From contig NZ_DASTAT010000027.1 in the NCBI RefSeq assembly GCF_035712445.1, forward strand, positions 1 through 55,498: a stretch of DNA of 55,498 nucleotides. Direction: 5' to 3'. This stretch comes from Oligoflexus sp. (lineage in GTDB: Bacteria; Bdellovibrionota_B; Oligoflexia; Oligoflexales; Oligoflexaceae). Position 1 is the first letter of the stretch, and each line of letters opens with the position of its first letter. Of the stretch, positions 33,460 through 41,842 are shown piece by piece. The translations under genes and the position numbers were made by a program. Below the pieces are notes generated by a model that was not told where the DNA came from, ran no database searches, and saw nothing but the letters and a program-made list of their open reading frames with translations.

Positions 33460-34770
33460 CTAGCGCAAAGCTTCCAGTTCCGCGACTTCCTTGGGACAGT
33501 GGGTCAGGTTACGATAACCGTCCGCTGTCACGAGGATGTCATCTTCGATTCTTACACCGATGCCGTGCCAACGGCCGTCCGCGTAGGGTGAACCCGGCTG
33601 AATATAAATACCGGGTTCGATGGTGATCACCATACCGGCTTCCAATGGCCGGCGTTGGCCCTCGACCACGTAACGCCCTGCATCGTGCACGTTAAGTCCT
33701 AGATAATGCGAAACGCCATGCGGATACCAGGCTTTGAAGGTATCGTTCTTCCGCGCATCCTCGTAGCTGAGTTTGATGACACCGAGTTCGATCAGACCTT
33801 CGGTCAGCATTTTGATCGTAGCTTCCTGCAGATCCGGGATTTTAACCCCGGGCTTCACCATGTCGATGATGGACTTTTGGGTTTTCAGAACGATTTCATA
33901 GATCGCCCGCTGATCATCGGTGAAGTGCCCATCCACCGGCCATGTCCGGGTGATATCGGAAGCGTAGCCTTCATAGGCGCAGCCCGCGTCGATCAAAACG
34001 AGGTCACCGGCCTCCAGCTTGCAGCTGTTGACATTGTAGTGAAGGCAGCAGTTATTGCTGCCGCTGGCCACGATGCTGTGATAGGCGGTGAAGGGTGAGC
34101 CTCCGCACTTCATTTCGAGTTCCAGCAGAGCCTGCAGTTCAAGTTCGGTCATGCCCGCATGCGCATCCTGCATGCAGCGTTTATGGGCCGCTGCGGAAAT
34201 GCGATTGGCGGTTTGCATGAGTTCGACTTCATAGGCGTCTTTAATGAGACGGAAATCACCGAGGAAGCCCCAGAAATCGCGGACTTCGAGTCCATCGAAC
34301 GCGATGCGCTGACGATAGACGATATCATTCAGGATGCGCTCGACGCCTTCGTGATGCTGACGATCCGTGTAAAGCATGGTCGCGTTCTGCATCAGCTCCG
34401 GCAGCACGCGCGGCAAATCCGCGATCGAGAAGACCTGATCGAAGCCCAGCTGAGCGGCCCCATCCAGACCGATCATGGGTCCGTTCCAGATTTCGGTGGC
34501 AGAGTCGCGGTCTTCGACGAAGAGGATGGACTGCGGTTTGTCCCCGGAGACGAGCAGGACCACGCCCTGGTCTTCCGTATAAAGTCCGCTCAGATAATAA
34601 AAGTTGGGGTCCTGCCGATAGCGGAAGTACGAGGAATCATACTTATGAAAGGCCGGACGTGAAGCAGCCAAAAGAAGGCCACCGTTCAGGGCCTTGATAA
34701 TGCGCTGCCGACGCGCCTGCAAAGCCGCGACTTTTTCTGGTGAAAACTGAACCCGGGCGCCGCTCTTCAT
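33460..34770 (-). CDS. pepP: Xaa-Pro aminopeptidase (M24B)
   Basis: Cleaves the N-terminal residue before proline. The N-terminal domain (about 1-175, FSPEKVAALQARRQRIIKAL, HKYDSSYFRYRQDPNFYYLS) and pita-bread catalytic domain are complete. Metal ligands: Asp in LVLIDAGCAYEGYASDITRTW (two Asp), His in WYPHGVSHYLGLNVHD, Glu in GMVITIEPGIYI and Glu in GVRIEDDILVT. Length is 436 aa as in E. coli PepP (441). It starts 15 bp after the ABC ATPase gene, so it is probably the last gene of that importer operon. Confidence 0.95.
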   Translation of the reverse strand: MKSGARVQFSPEKVAALQARRQRIIKALNGGLLLAASRPAFHKYDSSYFRYRQDPNFYYLSGLYTEDQGVVLLVSGDKPQSILFVEDRDSATEIWNGPMIGLDGAAQLGFDQVFSIADLPRVLPELMQNATMLYTDRQHHEGVERILNDIVYRQRIAFDGLEVRDFWGFLGDFRLIKDAYEVELMQTANRISAAAHKRCMQDAHAGMTELELQALLELEMKCGGSPFTAYHSIVASGSNNCCLHYNVNSCKLEAGDLVLIDAGCAYEGYASDITRTWPVDGHFTDDQRAIYEIVLKTQKSIIDMVKPGVKIPDLQEATIKMLTEGLIELGVIKLSYEDARKNDTFKAWYPHGVSHYLGLNVHDAGRYVVEGQRRPLEAGMVITIEPGIYIQPGSPYADGRWHGIGVRIEDDILVTADGYRNLTHCPKEVAELEALR

Positions 34771-34785
34771 ATCGCTCTCCTGATC

Positions 34786-35550
34786 TTAAACGCGGATCAC
34801 CTGCAAAAACTGCTGCAGGCGCGGATGCTTGGGATTTTCAAAAAATTGATCGGGGCTTGATCGTTCCACGATCTGTCCCTGATCCAAAAACAAACACTGC
34901 GTCGACACACGGCGAGCAAAGGCCATTTCATGCGTGACGATCAGCATGGTCATGCCCTGCTGGGCAAGTTCCTGCAAAATATCGGTGACCTCATGAACCA
35001 GCTCGGGATCCAAGGCCGAGGTCGGCTCATCGCACAGCAAAACACGCGGGTCGATCGCCAGCGCCCGGGCTATACTCACCCGCTGCTGCTGACCGCCGGA
35101 AAGCTGCGAAGGATATTTCCGCAGGTGATCGCCAAGGCCGACTCTTTTCAGAAGATCCACGGCCTTGGCTTCGGCTTCCGAACGCCCGACTTTTTTCACA
35201 AGTCGGGGCCCAAGAGCCACATTATCCAGAATACTCAGATGCGGGAAGAGTTCAAATCTTTGAAAAACCATGGCCGTATGCTGGCGGATCCGATGCACGG
35301 GCAGCTTGCTCGTTTCGTAGTCGAACCCGCAGACTTCCACGCTGCCGCTTTCTATCGTTTCCAGGGCGTTGATCACGCGCAGACAGGTGGACTTTCCGCT
35401 GCCCGAGGGACCGATCAAACACAGGCGATCGCCCTGGAACACATCCAGATCGAGCTGACGCAAAACATGATGCGAGCCATGTGCGCCCTCGAAGGACTTG
35501 GACACAGCACGCATTCGAATCAAAGCTTCCATGGGAGCTGCACCTTTCAT
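34786..35550 (-). CDS. polar amino acid ABC transporter, ATP-binding subunit
   Basis: Walker A IGPSGSGKSTCLRVI, Q-loop AMVFQRFELFPHLS, signature LSGGQQQRVSIARALA, Walker B RVLLCDEPTSALD and the switch His LIVTHEMAFARR are all present; the pattern is that of HisP/GlnQ-type importers (254 aa). Its first codon overlaps the permease stop by 4 bp (ATGA), which favours 35550 over Met7 at 35532. It powers uptake through the permease and binding protein next to it. Confidence 0.95.
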   Translation of the reverse strand: MKGAAPMEALIRMRAVSKSFEGAHGSHHVLRQLDLDVFQGDRLCLIGPSGSGKSTCLRVINALETIESGSVEVCGFDYETSKLPVHRIRQHTAMVFQRFELFPHLSILDNVALGPRLVKKVGRSEAEAKAVDLLKRVGLGDHLRKYPSQLSGGQQQRVSIARALAIDPRVLLCDEPTSALDPELVHEVTDILQELAQQGMTMLIVTHEMAFARRVSTQCLFLDQGQIVERSSPDQFFENPKHPRLQQFLQVIRV

Positions 35551-36326
35551 CGCGCACCGACCCGCAGGCGTTTTTCCAGATAGCGTCCGTAGCTGCTGAG
35601 GCTATAGTTCAGCACACAGTAGATGACAGCTATGACAAACCAGGTTTCAAAACTGCGAAAACTCACGGACACCACATTCATGGCTGACTTCGTCAGATCC
35701 GTGACCGACACGACCGAGACCAGCGAACTATCCTTCACGAGACTCACGAACTGCCCGACCAGAGGCGGCAGCATACGCCGCAGAATTTGAGGCGCCATGA
35801 TGGAAGAAGCGATCTGCCAACGGTTCAGACCCATGGCTTTGGCGGCATCCAGCTGGCCTCGTTCAAATTCCACGACGTTGGCGCGGAAAATATCGGCGAC
35901 ATAGGCGGAACAGAAAAGGCTCAGGGTTAAGATGCCCGCGACTTCCGGACTGAGGCTGAAGGCCGTGCCCACGATGAAGTACATCACATAGAGCTGCACC
36001 AGGACGGGCGTATTGCGAAAGATATCAACGAAAAGGGTGGCGGCATGCCGGGACACGGGTTCAGGACCGATCATCAGAAGGCCCACGAGAAGCCCGAGCA
36101 GGGTGCCGCAGATAATCGAGAGCACGCTGATATAAAAGGTGCCCCAGAGGCCCTGCAGGATAAGGCCGGGAGCATTGGTTTCCGGTTCCCAGATATAATC
36201 CAAAAGAAAACGAAAATCCCAATCGTAGTCGAGACTGACGAAGCTATAAACGAGGAGCCCGCCCAGCACTGCGATTAATGCGATGCTGAGCAGGGTGTAA
36301 AGCCAGGGTAATGCGCGTGGATGCAT
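35547..36326 (-). CDS. polar amino acid ABC transporter, permease subunit
   Basis: The 259 aa have five or more membrane helices and the HisM/GlnP-type signature: GLWGTFYISVLSIICGTLLG near residue 60, FRNTPVLVQLYVMYF, VVEFERGQLDAAKAMGLNRW (the EAA loop that contacts the ATPase) and PPLVGQFVSLVKDSSLVSVV. Only one permease gene is present, so the channel is probably a homodimer, as in GlnP-like importers. It follows the binding protein by 6 bp. Confidence 0.93.
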   Translation of the reverse strand: MHPRALPWLYTLLSIALIAVLGGLLVYSFVSLDYDWDFRFLLDYIWEPETNAPGLILQGLWGTFYISVLSIICGTLLGLLVGLLMIGPEPVSRHAATLFVDIFRNTPVLVQLYVMYFIVGTAFSLSPEVAGILTLSLFCSAYVADIFRANVVEFERGQLDAAKAMGLNRWQIASSIMAPQILRRMLPPLVGQFVSLVKDSSLVSVVSVTDLTKSAMNVVSVSFRSFETWFVIAVIYCVLNYSLSSYGRYLEKRLRVGAR

Positions 36327-36332
36327 GGGAAC

Positions 36333-37142
36333 TCAGAATTGATTGGGGAACTGTTTTTTCCAGGTCAGATCCTGGAACATGGCCTTGAATGCCGCGTCGT
36401 AGCCGCCGCTCGATTTCCATCCATCCAGGAAGCTATTGAAGGCATCAATGAGATCCTGATCGCTTTTCCGTGCCGCGAGCCCGAAGTTTTCGCTCGACAG
36501 AAGGTCGGGCAGCAGGACGACTTTGCCTTTCTGTCCGCTTTCGTAGATTTCCATGAAGGGCTTGTCATAGATAAAGGCATCTCCGCGTCCGAGCGCAACC
36601 GACTGGGCGGCATCGGCTTCCGCATCCATGCGGCGGATCTTGGCCTTTTTCAGATTCTTGGTGGCGAAGATATCACCCGTGGTGCCAAGCTTCACCAGGA
36701 CCGTGTATTTTTCGTTATCCAGCTCGGCGAGGTTTTTCACCTGGCCTTCGAGTTTTTTGTTGATCAAGATCTTCAGCCCAGCGTTGTAATAGGGCTTGCT
36801 GAAGAGCACCATGCGCGAGCGGTCAGGGGTGATGGTCATGCCCGAGGCGATGAGATCGTATTTCGAAGCCATCAGTCCCGGAATGATTCCATCCCATTTG
36901 GTGCTGATGAACTCAGCTTTGACGCCCAGAGTCTTGGCAAAGGCCTGCACCATCTCAACATCGAAGCCAACCCACTCATCTTTTGGAGTGCGCATTTCAA
37001 AGGGTAAAAATCCAGGTTCGACCCCGATCTGCAGGGTTCCACGCTTCTTAATCCTATCAACAGCGGGGCCCGCCTGCAGTGACGCAGAACCGACCAGCAA
37101 CACCGATAGACACACGAAAGCTTTCAGTAGATAGCGGCGCAT
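36333..37142 (-). CDS. polar amino acid ABC transporter, substrate-binding protein
   Basis: Sec signal (MRRYLLKAFVCLSVLLVGSA, SLQA) precedes an SBP_bac_3 domain: KRGTLQIGVEPGFLPFEMRT, WVGFDVEMVQAFAKTLGVKA, KWDGIIPGLMASKYDLIASG, SMTITPDRSRMVLFSKPYY. The Arg in TPDRSR and Asp in GRGDAFIYDK positions bind the amino acid's carboxylate and amine in relatives. Which amino acid is bound cannot be read from the sequence; the family covers Glu, Gln, His, Arg and Cys. ATG 37142 is used, with GGAGAGGG upstream; a TTG lies directly before it. It is the first gene of a four-gene operon. Confidence 0.93.
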   Translation of the reverse strand: MRRYLLKAFVCLSVLLVGSASLQAGPAVDRIKKRGTLQIGVEPGFLPFEMRTPKDEWVGFDVEMVQAFAKTLGVKAEFISTKWDGIIPGLMASKYDLIASGMTITPDRSRMVLFSKPYYNAGLKILINKKLEGQVKNLAELDNEKYTVLVKLGTTGDIFATKNLKKAKIRRMDAEADAAQSVALGRGDAFIYDKPFMEIYESGQKGKVVLLPDLLSSENFGLAARKSDQDLIDAFNSFLDGWKSSGGYDAAFKAMFQDLTWKKQFPNQF

Positions 37143-37145
37143 CAA

Positions 37146-37616
37146 TCCCTCTCCATGTGGACCTTAAACAAGCTCCGAACTTAGCGGACACGTGTTTGAA
37201 AGAAAAGGATTTTTCGCCCCAAAAAAGCAATTCCCCGGAGGGCTACTCCGAGGAATCATGAAAGGGCACACACGAACGATAGGAGGTCGAACATCGTAAG
37301 CTCTGCGAAAGGGCGTCAGACACCTCCTGAGACATCTGACTTTGCAGGGCTTGGTCACACCACCTATATTGCATCTCTCGTACCAGGACTTTTTTTGGGC
37401 AACTGTCTGAATTCACTTGGGCTAATTCCGATCTGCACTGCTCAAAACGGTGTCGGGGTCGAATTTCTGACAGTCACTTGGGAATCATCGTCCTGAAATC
37501 TTTGACTTTTTCTAAAATCCCTGTTTCGACATGCGATAAAACCTTGAATCAAACGGCAGAAATTCTGTAAGCATGCGCAACCTATGGACTATTCCAAAAT
37601 CTTACCTAACCACCCG
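37146..37616 (-). promoter_or_regulatory. structured leader upstream of the ABC importer, putative attenuator
   Basis: This 471-bp region has no gene. On the minus strand it carries, in 5' to 3' order, a hairpin with arms 37335-37340 and 37315-37320 (gtcaga/tctgac), a possible pairing of 37322-37328 (acctcct) with 37281-37287 (aggaggt), and then a strong stem, 37246-37256 with 37230-37240 (11 bp, one G-U, loop of 5), directly followed by U6 (complement of 37221-37226). It ends about 80 nt before the binding-protein ATG. The last element could instead simply terminate the lipoprotein gene that ends at 37617. No known riboswitch matched by eye. Confidence 0.5.
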
Positions 37617-38525
37617 TCACGGCCGGGGAATCTGCGTTCCGACCACGCCATCAGTGTTGGCTCCCGTGAAGACAGCGCCACTGAGGTCAGTCTGCGTTAG
37701 ATTAGCGCCAGCCAGGTTCGCTTGCGTAAAATCCGCCTGCGACAGGTTGGAGTTTGTGAAGTTGCACGAGGCAAGGTTCGCCAGGACAAACTTCGCAGCC
37801 ATCAAATTGGAGAAAGAAAGATCGCACGAGACGATCTCAAGTCCCGAAAGATCGGCTCCTGCCAGATTGCAGTTCCGGCACTGGCCTGTGGTTTTCAGCT
37901 GCTCGATGAGTCGCGCCACTTCTGTGGCCCGTGCATCGGATTGAGCGGCGGTGACCTGGGCGCTGATCTGGGCCGCGTGGTCGGCATCCAGGGGTTGCGC
38001 GGCATTGCCTTCGATCCAAAGGACGCTGCTTGCCATGGCTGTGGATCTATAGTGAATCTGTGCGCCGGCGGAATCTTCAAGTTTCAGGAACAAAAGTTCA
38101 TCGGCGGTGATGCTGCCTTGAATTTTAAAAGCACCCGCGACATCCGCCTGCACGGCCACGATCTGGGATCCGTTCAGGGTCCAGTCCTGATTGTTTTTTT
38201 GAAATTTCGCGCTGCGTTTATCGACCCTGATCAGGAGCACCCGAAGACTGGCAGCAGGTCCTTGCACGCTGCGGACAGCCGCGGCGGAACCTACAATCGT
38301 TCTGAGATTGTCTTGGGTTTCTATCGCGAGTTTTGCAGGATCAATCAGGTATCCGGGCAAACCTTCGCCTGTTTCCGTGGGACGATCGGTCTTGGCATCG
38401 GTGCTGGGAGCATCGACGACCGACTGCAGATCGTTTGCAGTGCGCGTCAGCGGCGCTGCTTTATTGCAAGCCGTGAGGGAATAAATGAATCCAGCCATCA
38501 GCCAGATGGTGCCTGTCCGTCGCAT
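37617..38525 (-). CDS. pentapeptide-repeat lipoprotein, 302 aa
   Basis: Lipobox LTAC (Cys20). Residues of about 30-215 are a domain of unknown type with helices and strands (LAIETQDNLRTIVGSAAAVR, KFQKNNQDWTLNGSQIVAVQ). The C-terminal 80 residues are pentapeptide repeats of A(D/N)LxX type (NLAGADLSG, FTNSNLSQADFTQANLAGAN, LTQTDLSGAVFTGAN), a right-handed quadrilateral beta-helix, entered by a CRNC pair. Pentapeptide proteins bind other proteins; role unknown. ATG 38525, with AGGGGCAGG upstream, is preferred over a far upstream start. Confidence 0.82.
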   Translation of the reverse strand: MRRTGTIWLMAGFIYSLTACNKAAPLTRTANDLQSVVDAPSTDAKTDRPTETGEGLPGYLIDPAKLAIETQDNLRTIVGSAAAVRSVQGPAASLRVLLIRVDKRSAKFQKNNQDWTLNGSQIVAVQADVAGAFKIQGSITADELLFLKLEDSAGAQIHYRSTAMASSVLWIEGNAAQPLDADHAAQISAQVTAAQSDARATEVARLIEQLKTTGQCRNCNLAGADLSGLEIVSCDLSFSNLMAAKFVLANLASCNFTNSNLSQADFTQANLAGANLTQTDLSGAVFTGANTDGVVGTQIPRP

Positions 38526-38646
38526 GACCTGCCCCTGGGTGCAAAGTCCCGGATCGTAAGCGGATCCGGGATGGATATGGTTATTCTGGAAACATTTCGG
38601 CTGATTTTGGGATATTCTTAAGAATAGGCGGGAAAGGTCTGGAATT

Positions 38647-39801
38647 CTAAACAAAAACCTGGAAGATATCGCGGGTCTTGCCGTCGCTGGCCAAAAGGCA
38701 GCGGGATTCATACTCCGCCTGGGCGAGGGCTGCGAGATCGTCACTGCGGCAACGCAAAAGCCAGCGCGCGGAGGCAGCCCAATAGAGGAGTTCCTTTTCC
38801 ACATTGAATAGTCCCTGCGCGGCGCTCAGACTTTCGCCGACACGCTGGAGCCTTTGGTTCAAGGGGCGTTCCACGTCATAGGCCTCCTGCAGGGTTTTTG
38901 CGAGGCTCAGAAACAAATCGTGACGCGGAACATCAAGGTCCTTGCGTCGGCGCAGATTTTCCAGTTTCGGAACCCGATCGAGCCATTGCCGCGATGAGGT
39001 GGACATGGCCAGCAGGGAAAGTTCGACGAGATAACTCGTGTGGTAACAAGGATGGCCCTTTTTCGTGAGGATCAGAAGCGGCACCAGATCCTGAGTCGCT
39101 GCGAACTGATGCAGACCTTCTTCCCATTCCAGTTCCCGACGGGCTTCCTCGCTCACGTTCGCATCGCTTTTCAATGCAAGCAGGCGGCCCATGGCGTTCT
39201 CATGATCACCAAGCAGACGCAAACAAATCATTAGCGAAAGACGGCAGCGTTCCAAAAGGGGCCCACTCAGGAGCCCTTCGGCCTTTTCCAAATACCCTCG
39301 CGCCAGCCGCGTGTGTCCCAGGCGCATGGCTCTGTTCCCGAGCGAAAGCTGCTGAAAACCTTCACCCCCTGGCGGCTCGCCGCGCGTGGCGTGATAGCCC
39401 ATAAACTGATGCCAGGCCGCCGTCCAATGCCGGCCCTCCTGTCTTTCGATCTGGCTTTGAATGAAATGGAGTTCCCCGTGTAAAAACGAAACGCGTGACC
39501 GCCCCTCGCGTATGCCCTGGGATTGAAGGATCGTGCGCGCATGATCCAGGAGTTTTTCGTAGCGACTGCTCGTCAAAAACGGATAGCGGCTGTGATGCAC
39601 CAGAGCCGAGACGAGATAGACGAAAAGATCGAGCAGCTCGTCCGGTTTTTCGCTGGCCTCATACTCTTTCAAACGATCCAGAATAAGCTGCTGCCGCGCC
39701 TCGGGTCCATCCACGCTCTGCCGCTGGTCGAGTTCATCTTTGATGCGCTGTTTGCTGGCGTTGATCGCGGCTTCGGTCCAGTATTCACCGGCTTTGGTCA
39801 T
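38647..39801 (-). CDS. TPR-like all-helical protein, 384 aa
   Basis: No signal peptide; the whole chain looks like consecutive helices with TPR-like spacing (FQQLSLGNRAMRLGHTRLAR, GYLEKAEGLLSGPLLERCRL, LSLMICLRLLGDHENAMGRL). Some segments recall the helical half of the TPR-like regulator at 3134-4951, but the DNA-binding winged helices are absent. It may be a protein-interaction or sensor component. No family recognised. It precedes the pentapeptide lipoprotein on the same strand by 121 bp. Confidence 0.65.
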   Translation of the reverse strand: MTKAGEYWTEAAINASKQRIKDELDQRQSVDGPEARQQLILDRLKEYEASEKPDELLDLFVYLVSALVHHSRYPFLTSSRYEKLLDHARTILQSQGIREGRSRVSFLHGELHFIQSQIERQEGRHWTAAWHQFMGYHATRGEPPGGEGFQQLSLGNRAMRLGHTRLARGYLEKAEGLLSGPLLERCRLSLMICLRLLGDHENAMGRLLALKSDANVSEEARRELEWEEGLHQFAATQDLVPLLILTKKGHPCYHTSYLVELSLLAMSTSSRQWLDRVPKLENLRRRKDLDVPRHDLFLSLAKTLQEAYDVERPLNQRLQRVGESLSAAQGLFNVEKELLYWAASARWLLRCRSDDLAALAQAEYESRCLLASDGKTRDIFQVFV

Positions 39802-40067
39802 CGGCGGCGCCCTCCCCTGCCCATTGTAACATAAGGCCCTAAAATCAGTGGACGGGCTTTAAAAGAGCAGTCTACGCAGCATGGGTCCATCCCTCGTGGG
39901 CATGATATTGCATAAATGCCTTTACGGTGGTGCGTTCCACCTCTGGCGCGAGCTGAAAACACAGGGAATTTTTATGAGCCCTGACAAGTTTTTGGACAAC
40001 CCTGTCAGAGACCTTTTCCTTATCCTTTTGAGCTGTTGACTTCTGCGGAATTGATCTGAGGTGGCAC

Positions 40068-41828
40068 ATGAACTTGACTCGACTCGTCCTCGTCTCTCTC
40101 CTGTTCGGGACTGGCTGCATTCGCTACGAAGGCTACGATAAAAGAAGCAAAGATAAAAACGAGCCAACGGAACAATCCTGTGCCCCCGCGCTGGAGGCCT
40201 ACACAAAGAACATCGAACCCCTTGTTGAAAAACGCTGTATCCGCTGCCATGTGGCAGGTGGCAGTGGCGCTCTTTTCGCAGCCTTTCAAGCCGGCGATGC
40301 CAAGTGGAATATGGCCGTCTTCAATCAGCTGAAGCAGGGCAATGCCGAAGCCATTTATAAAAAGGCCAGCAGCGCCGACAGCCATGCCGGCGGCAAACAG
40401 CTGGATGAAGGTGACCAGGATAAGATCAAAGCCTTCTTTACCGCTGTTTCCCAATGTTCTGCGCCCCTGGCAGGCGGACCCAAGGCCTCTCTCTGCGATG
40501 GCAAAAAACTGCCACGCCGCGTAACGCTGCTCTCACGCCTTGAATACAAAAATACCGTTCGCGTGATTTCAGGCGTGGATGTGGACGTCAACATCCCCGC
40601 CGCGCATTCGGTGGAAGATGGCAACAGAAACCCAAGGCTTGCTTTCAGCAACGATCAGAAATCCCGGACCATAGATCCGAACCTCGCCTTCAATATCAAG
40701 CAGGCTGCCGGCGCGATTGCGACAGGCTTCACGGCTGCGAAAAAAGATGCGCTGGGCTGCAGCGCAGAACCTTTGACGGATGCATGCCTCAAAAATTTGG
40801 GGGCCCAGGTGTATCGCCGTCCTTTGGCGGTTGAGGAACTCGCGGATCTGAAAACGCTCGGCAGCTTTGCCAATGTCGTCACCTATCTCTTCCAGTCGCC
40901 GGATTTCCTTTACCGCACCGAACTTGGCAATGAATCGTCTGGCGAGAGCATGACACCTTATGAAATCGCCGCGGCCCTTTCCTATCTTTTAACCTCGATG
41001 CCGCCCGATGCGGAACTGATGCAGGTCGCTGCCCAGGGTGGTCTGAATGATGGCGCCACCCGTCGGACTCAGGCAGAAAGACTTTTGAAAAGCACAAACG
41101 GGATGAATGAGACTCTGCAGAAATTCTTTATCGAATGGCTGGAAATCGGCCGTGCTGAAACCGCCGATAAAGTGGGCGCCTATGATGGCAAGGCCGTCTT
41201 TGGTGAGACTCAGAAATTCCTGAATACCTTCATGAGCGAAGACGGAAGCCTGGAAACCCTCCTGACCAAAGAGGAAGGCGGACGCTTCGGTATTCTGCAG
41301 CAAAGGGCCTTTATCGCCTCGCATTCCAACAACAACAGCACAGCCCCTGTGAAGATCGGCAAGACCATCGCCCGCAATATGCTGTGCCTCGCCCTTCCAC
41401 CACCGCCGGCGAACGTGAATAACGACCTGAAGGAAACGCCGGATATCAAGACCACACGAGCCAAGCTCGCGATGCATACCGCGAATCCGACCTGCGCTTC
41501 CTGTCACGTCCGCATTGATCCTTTCGGTCTTGTCTTTGAAAACTTCGACCAGCTGGGCATGAGCCGCATGCTGGATAACGGCGAGCCGGTGAACACCAAA
41601 GTCGACATCGCGCTCGGCCTGAGCCTTGATAAGTCCTATGAAGATTCCAACGAGCTGATCCAAAACCTCAGCCAGAGCAAGGAACTCGCGGCGTGTTTTG
41701 ACAGCTTCTACCAGCAGTATGCCTACGGAACGCTGAGCTGCGAAGCCCAGACGCTGACCCCAGGCACCAGTATTCGTGACTATATTTTGAATCTGATCAG
41801 CACCGATCGCTTTATTACGCGCATCTAA
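40068..41828 (+). CDS. DUF1592/DUF1588 lipoprotein with two haem-type motifs, copy A
   Basis: Lipobox GTGC (Cys17). A first CxxCH (CIRCH, 57-61) lies in a small cytochrome-like segment; then come DUF1587-like (LSRLEYKNTVRVISG), DUF1595-like (AQVYRRPLAVEELADLK), DUF1592 (SPDFLYRTELGN ... AAALSYLLTSMPPDAELMQV), DUF1588 (GILQQRAFIASHSN ... CASCHVRIDPFGLVFENFDQ, second CxxCH at 476-480) and a DUF1585-like tail (SFYQQYAYGTLSC). This is the architecture of the large planctomycete cytochrome-linked proteins of unknown function. The next gene, 14 bp on, is the usual DUF1552 partner. Confidence 0.9.
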   Translation: MNLTRLVLVSLLFGTGCIRYEGYDKRSKDKNEPTEQSCAPALEAYTKNIEPLVEKRCIRCHVAGGSGALFAAFQAGDAKWNMAVFNQLKQGNAEAIYKKASSADSHAGGKQLDEGDQDKIKAFFTAVSQCSAPLAGGPKASLCDGKKLPRRVTLLSRLEYKNTVRVISGVDVDVNIPAAHSVEDGNRNPRLAFSNDQKSRTIDPNLAFNIKQAAGAIATGFTAAKKDALGCSAEPLTDACLKNLGAQVYRRPLAVEELADLKTLGSFANVVTYLFQSPDFLYRTELGNESSGESMTPYEIAAALSYLLTSMPPDAELMQVAAQGGLNDGATRRTQAERLLKSTNGMNETLQKFFIEWLEIGRAETADKVGAYDGKAVFGETQKFLNTFMSEDGSLETLLTKEEGGRFGILQQRAFIASHSNNNSTAPVKIGKTIARNMLCLALPPPPANVNNDLKETPDIKTTRAKLAMHTANPTCASCHVRIDPFGLVFENFDQLGMSRMLDNGEPVNTKVDIALGLSLDKSYEDSNELIQNLSQSKELAACFDSFYQQYAYGTLSCEAQTLTPGTSIRDYILNLISTDRFITRI

Positions 41829-41842
41829 AGGAAGGGCATGTC

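Noticed and set aside
37146..37616. Lysine riboswitch upstream of the ABC importer
   Set aside because: The leader has hairpins and a terminator-like element, but the conserved L-box core sequence is not visible, so I describe it only as an unidentified leader.
39872..40069. Minus-strand frame ending in a TVKAFMQYH-like segment, opposite the promoter of the DUF1592 gene
   Set aside because: It overlaps the start of a well-supported plus-strand gene and lacks an SD.
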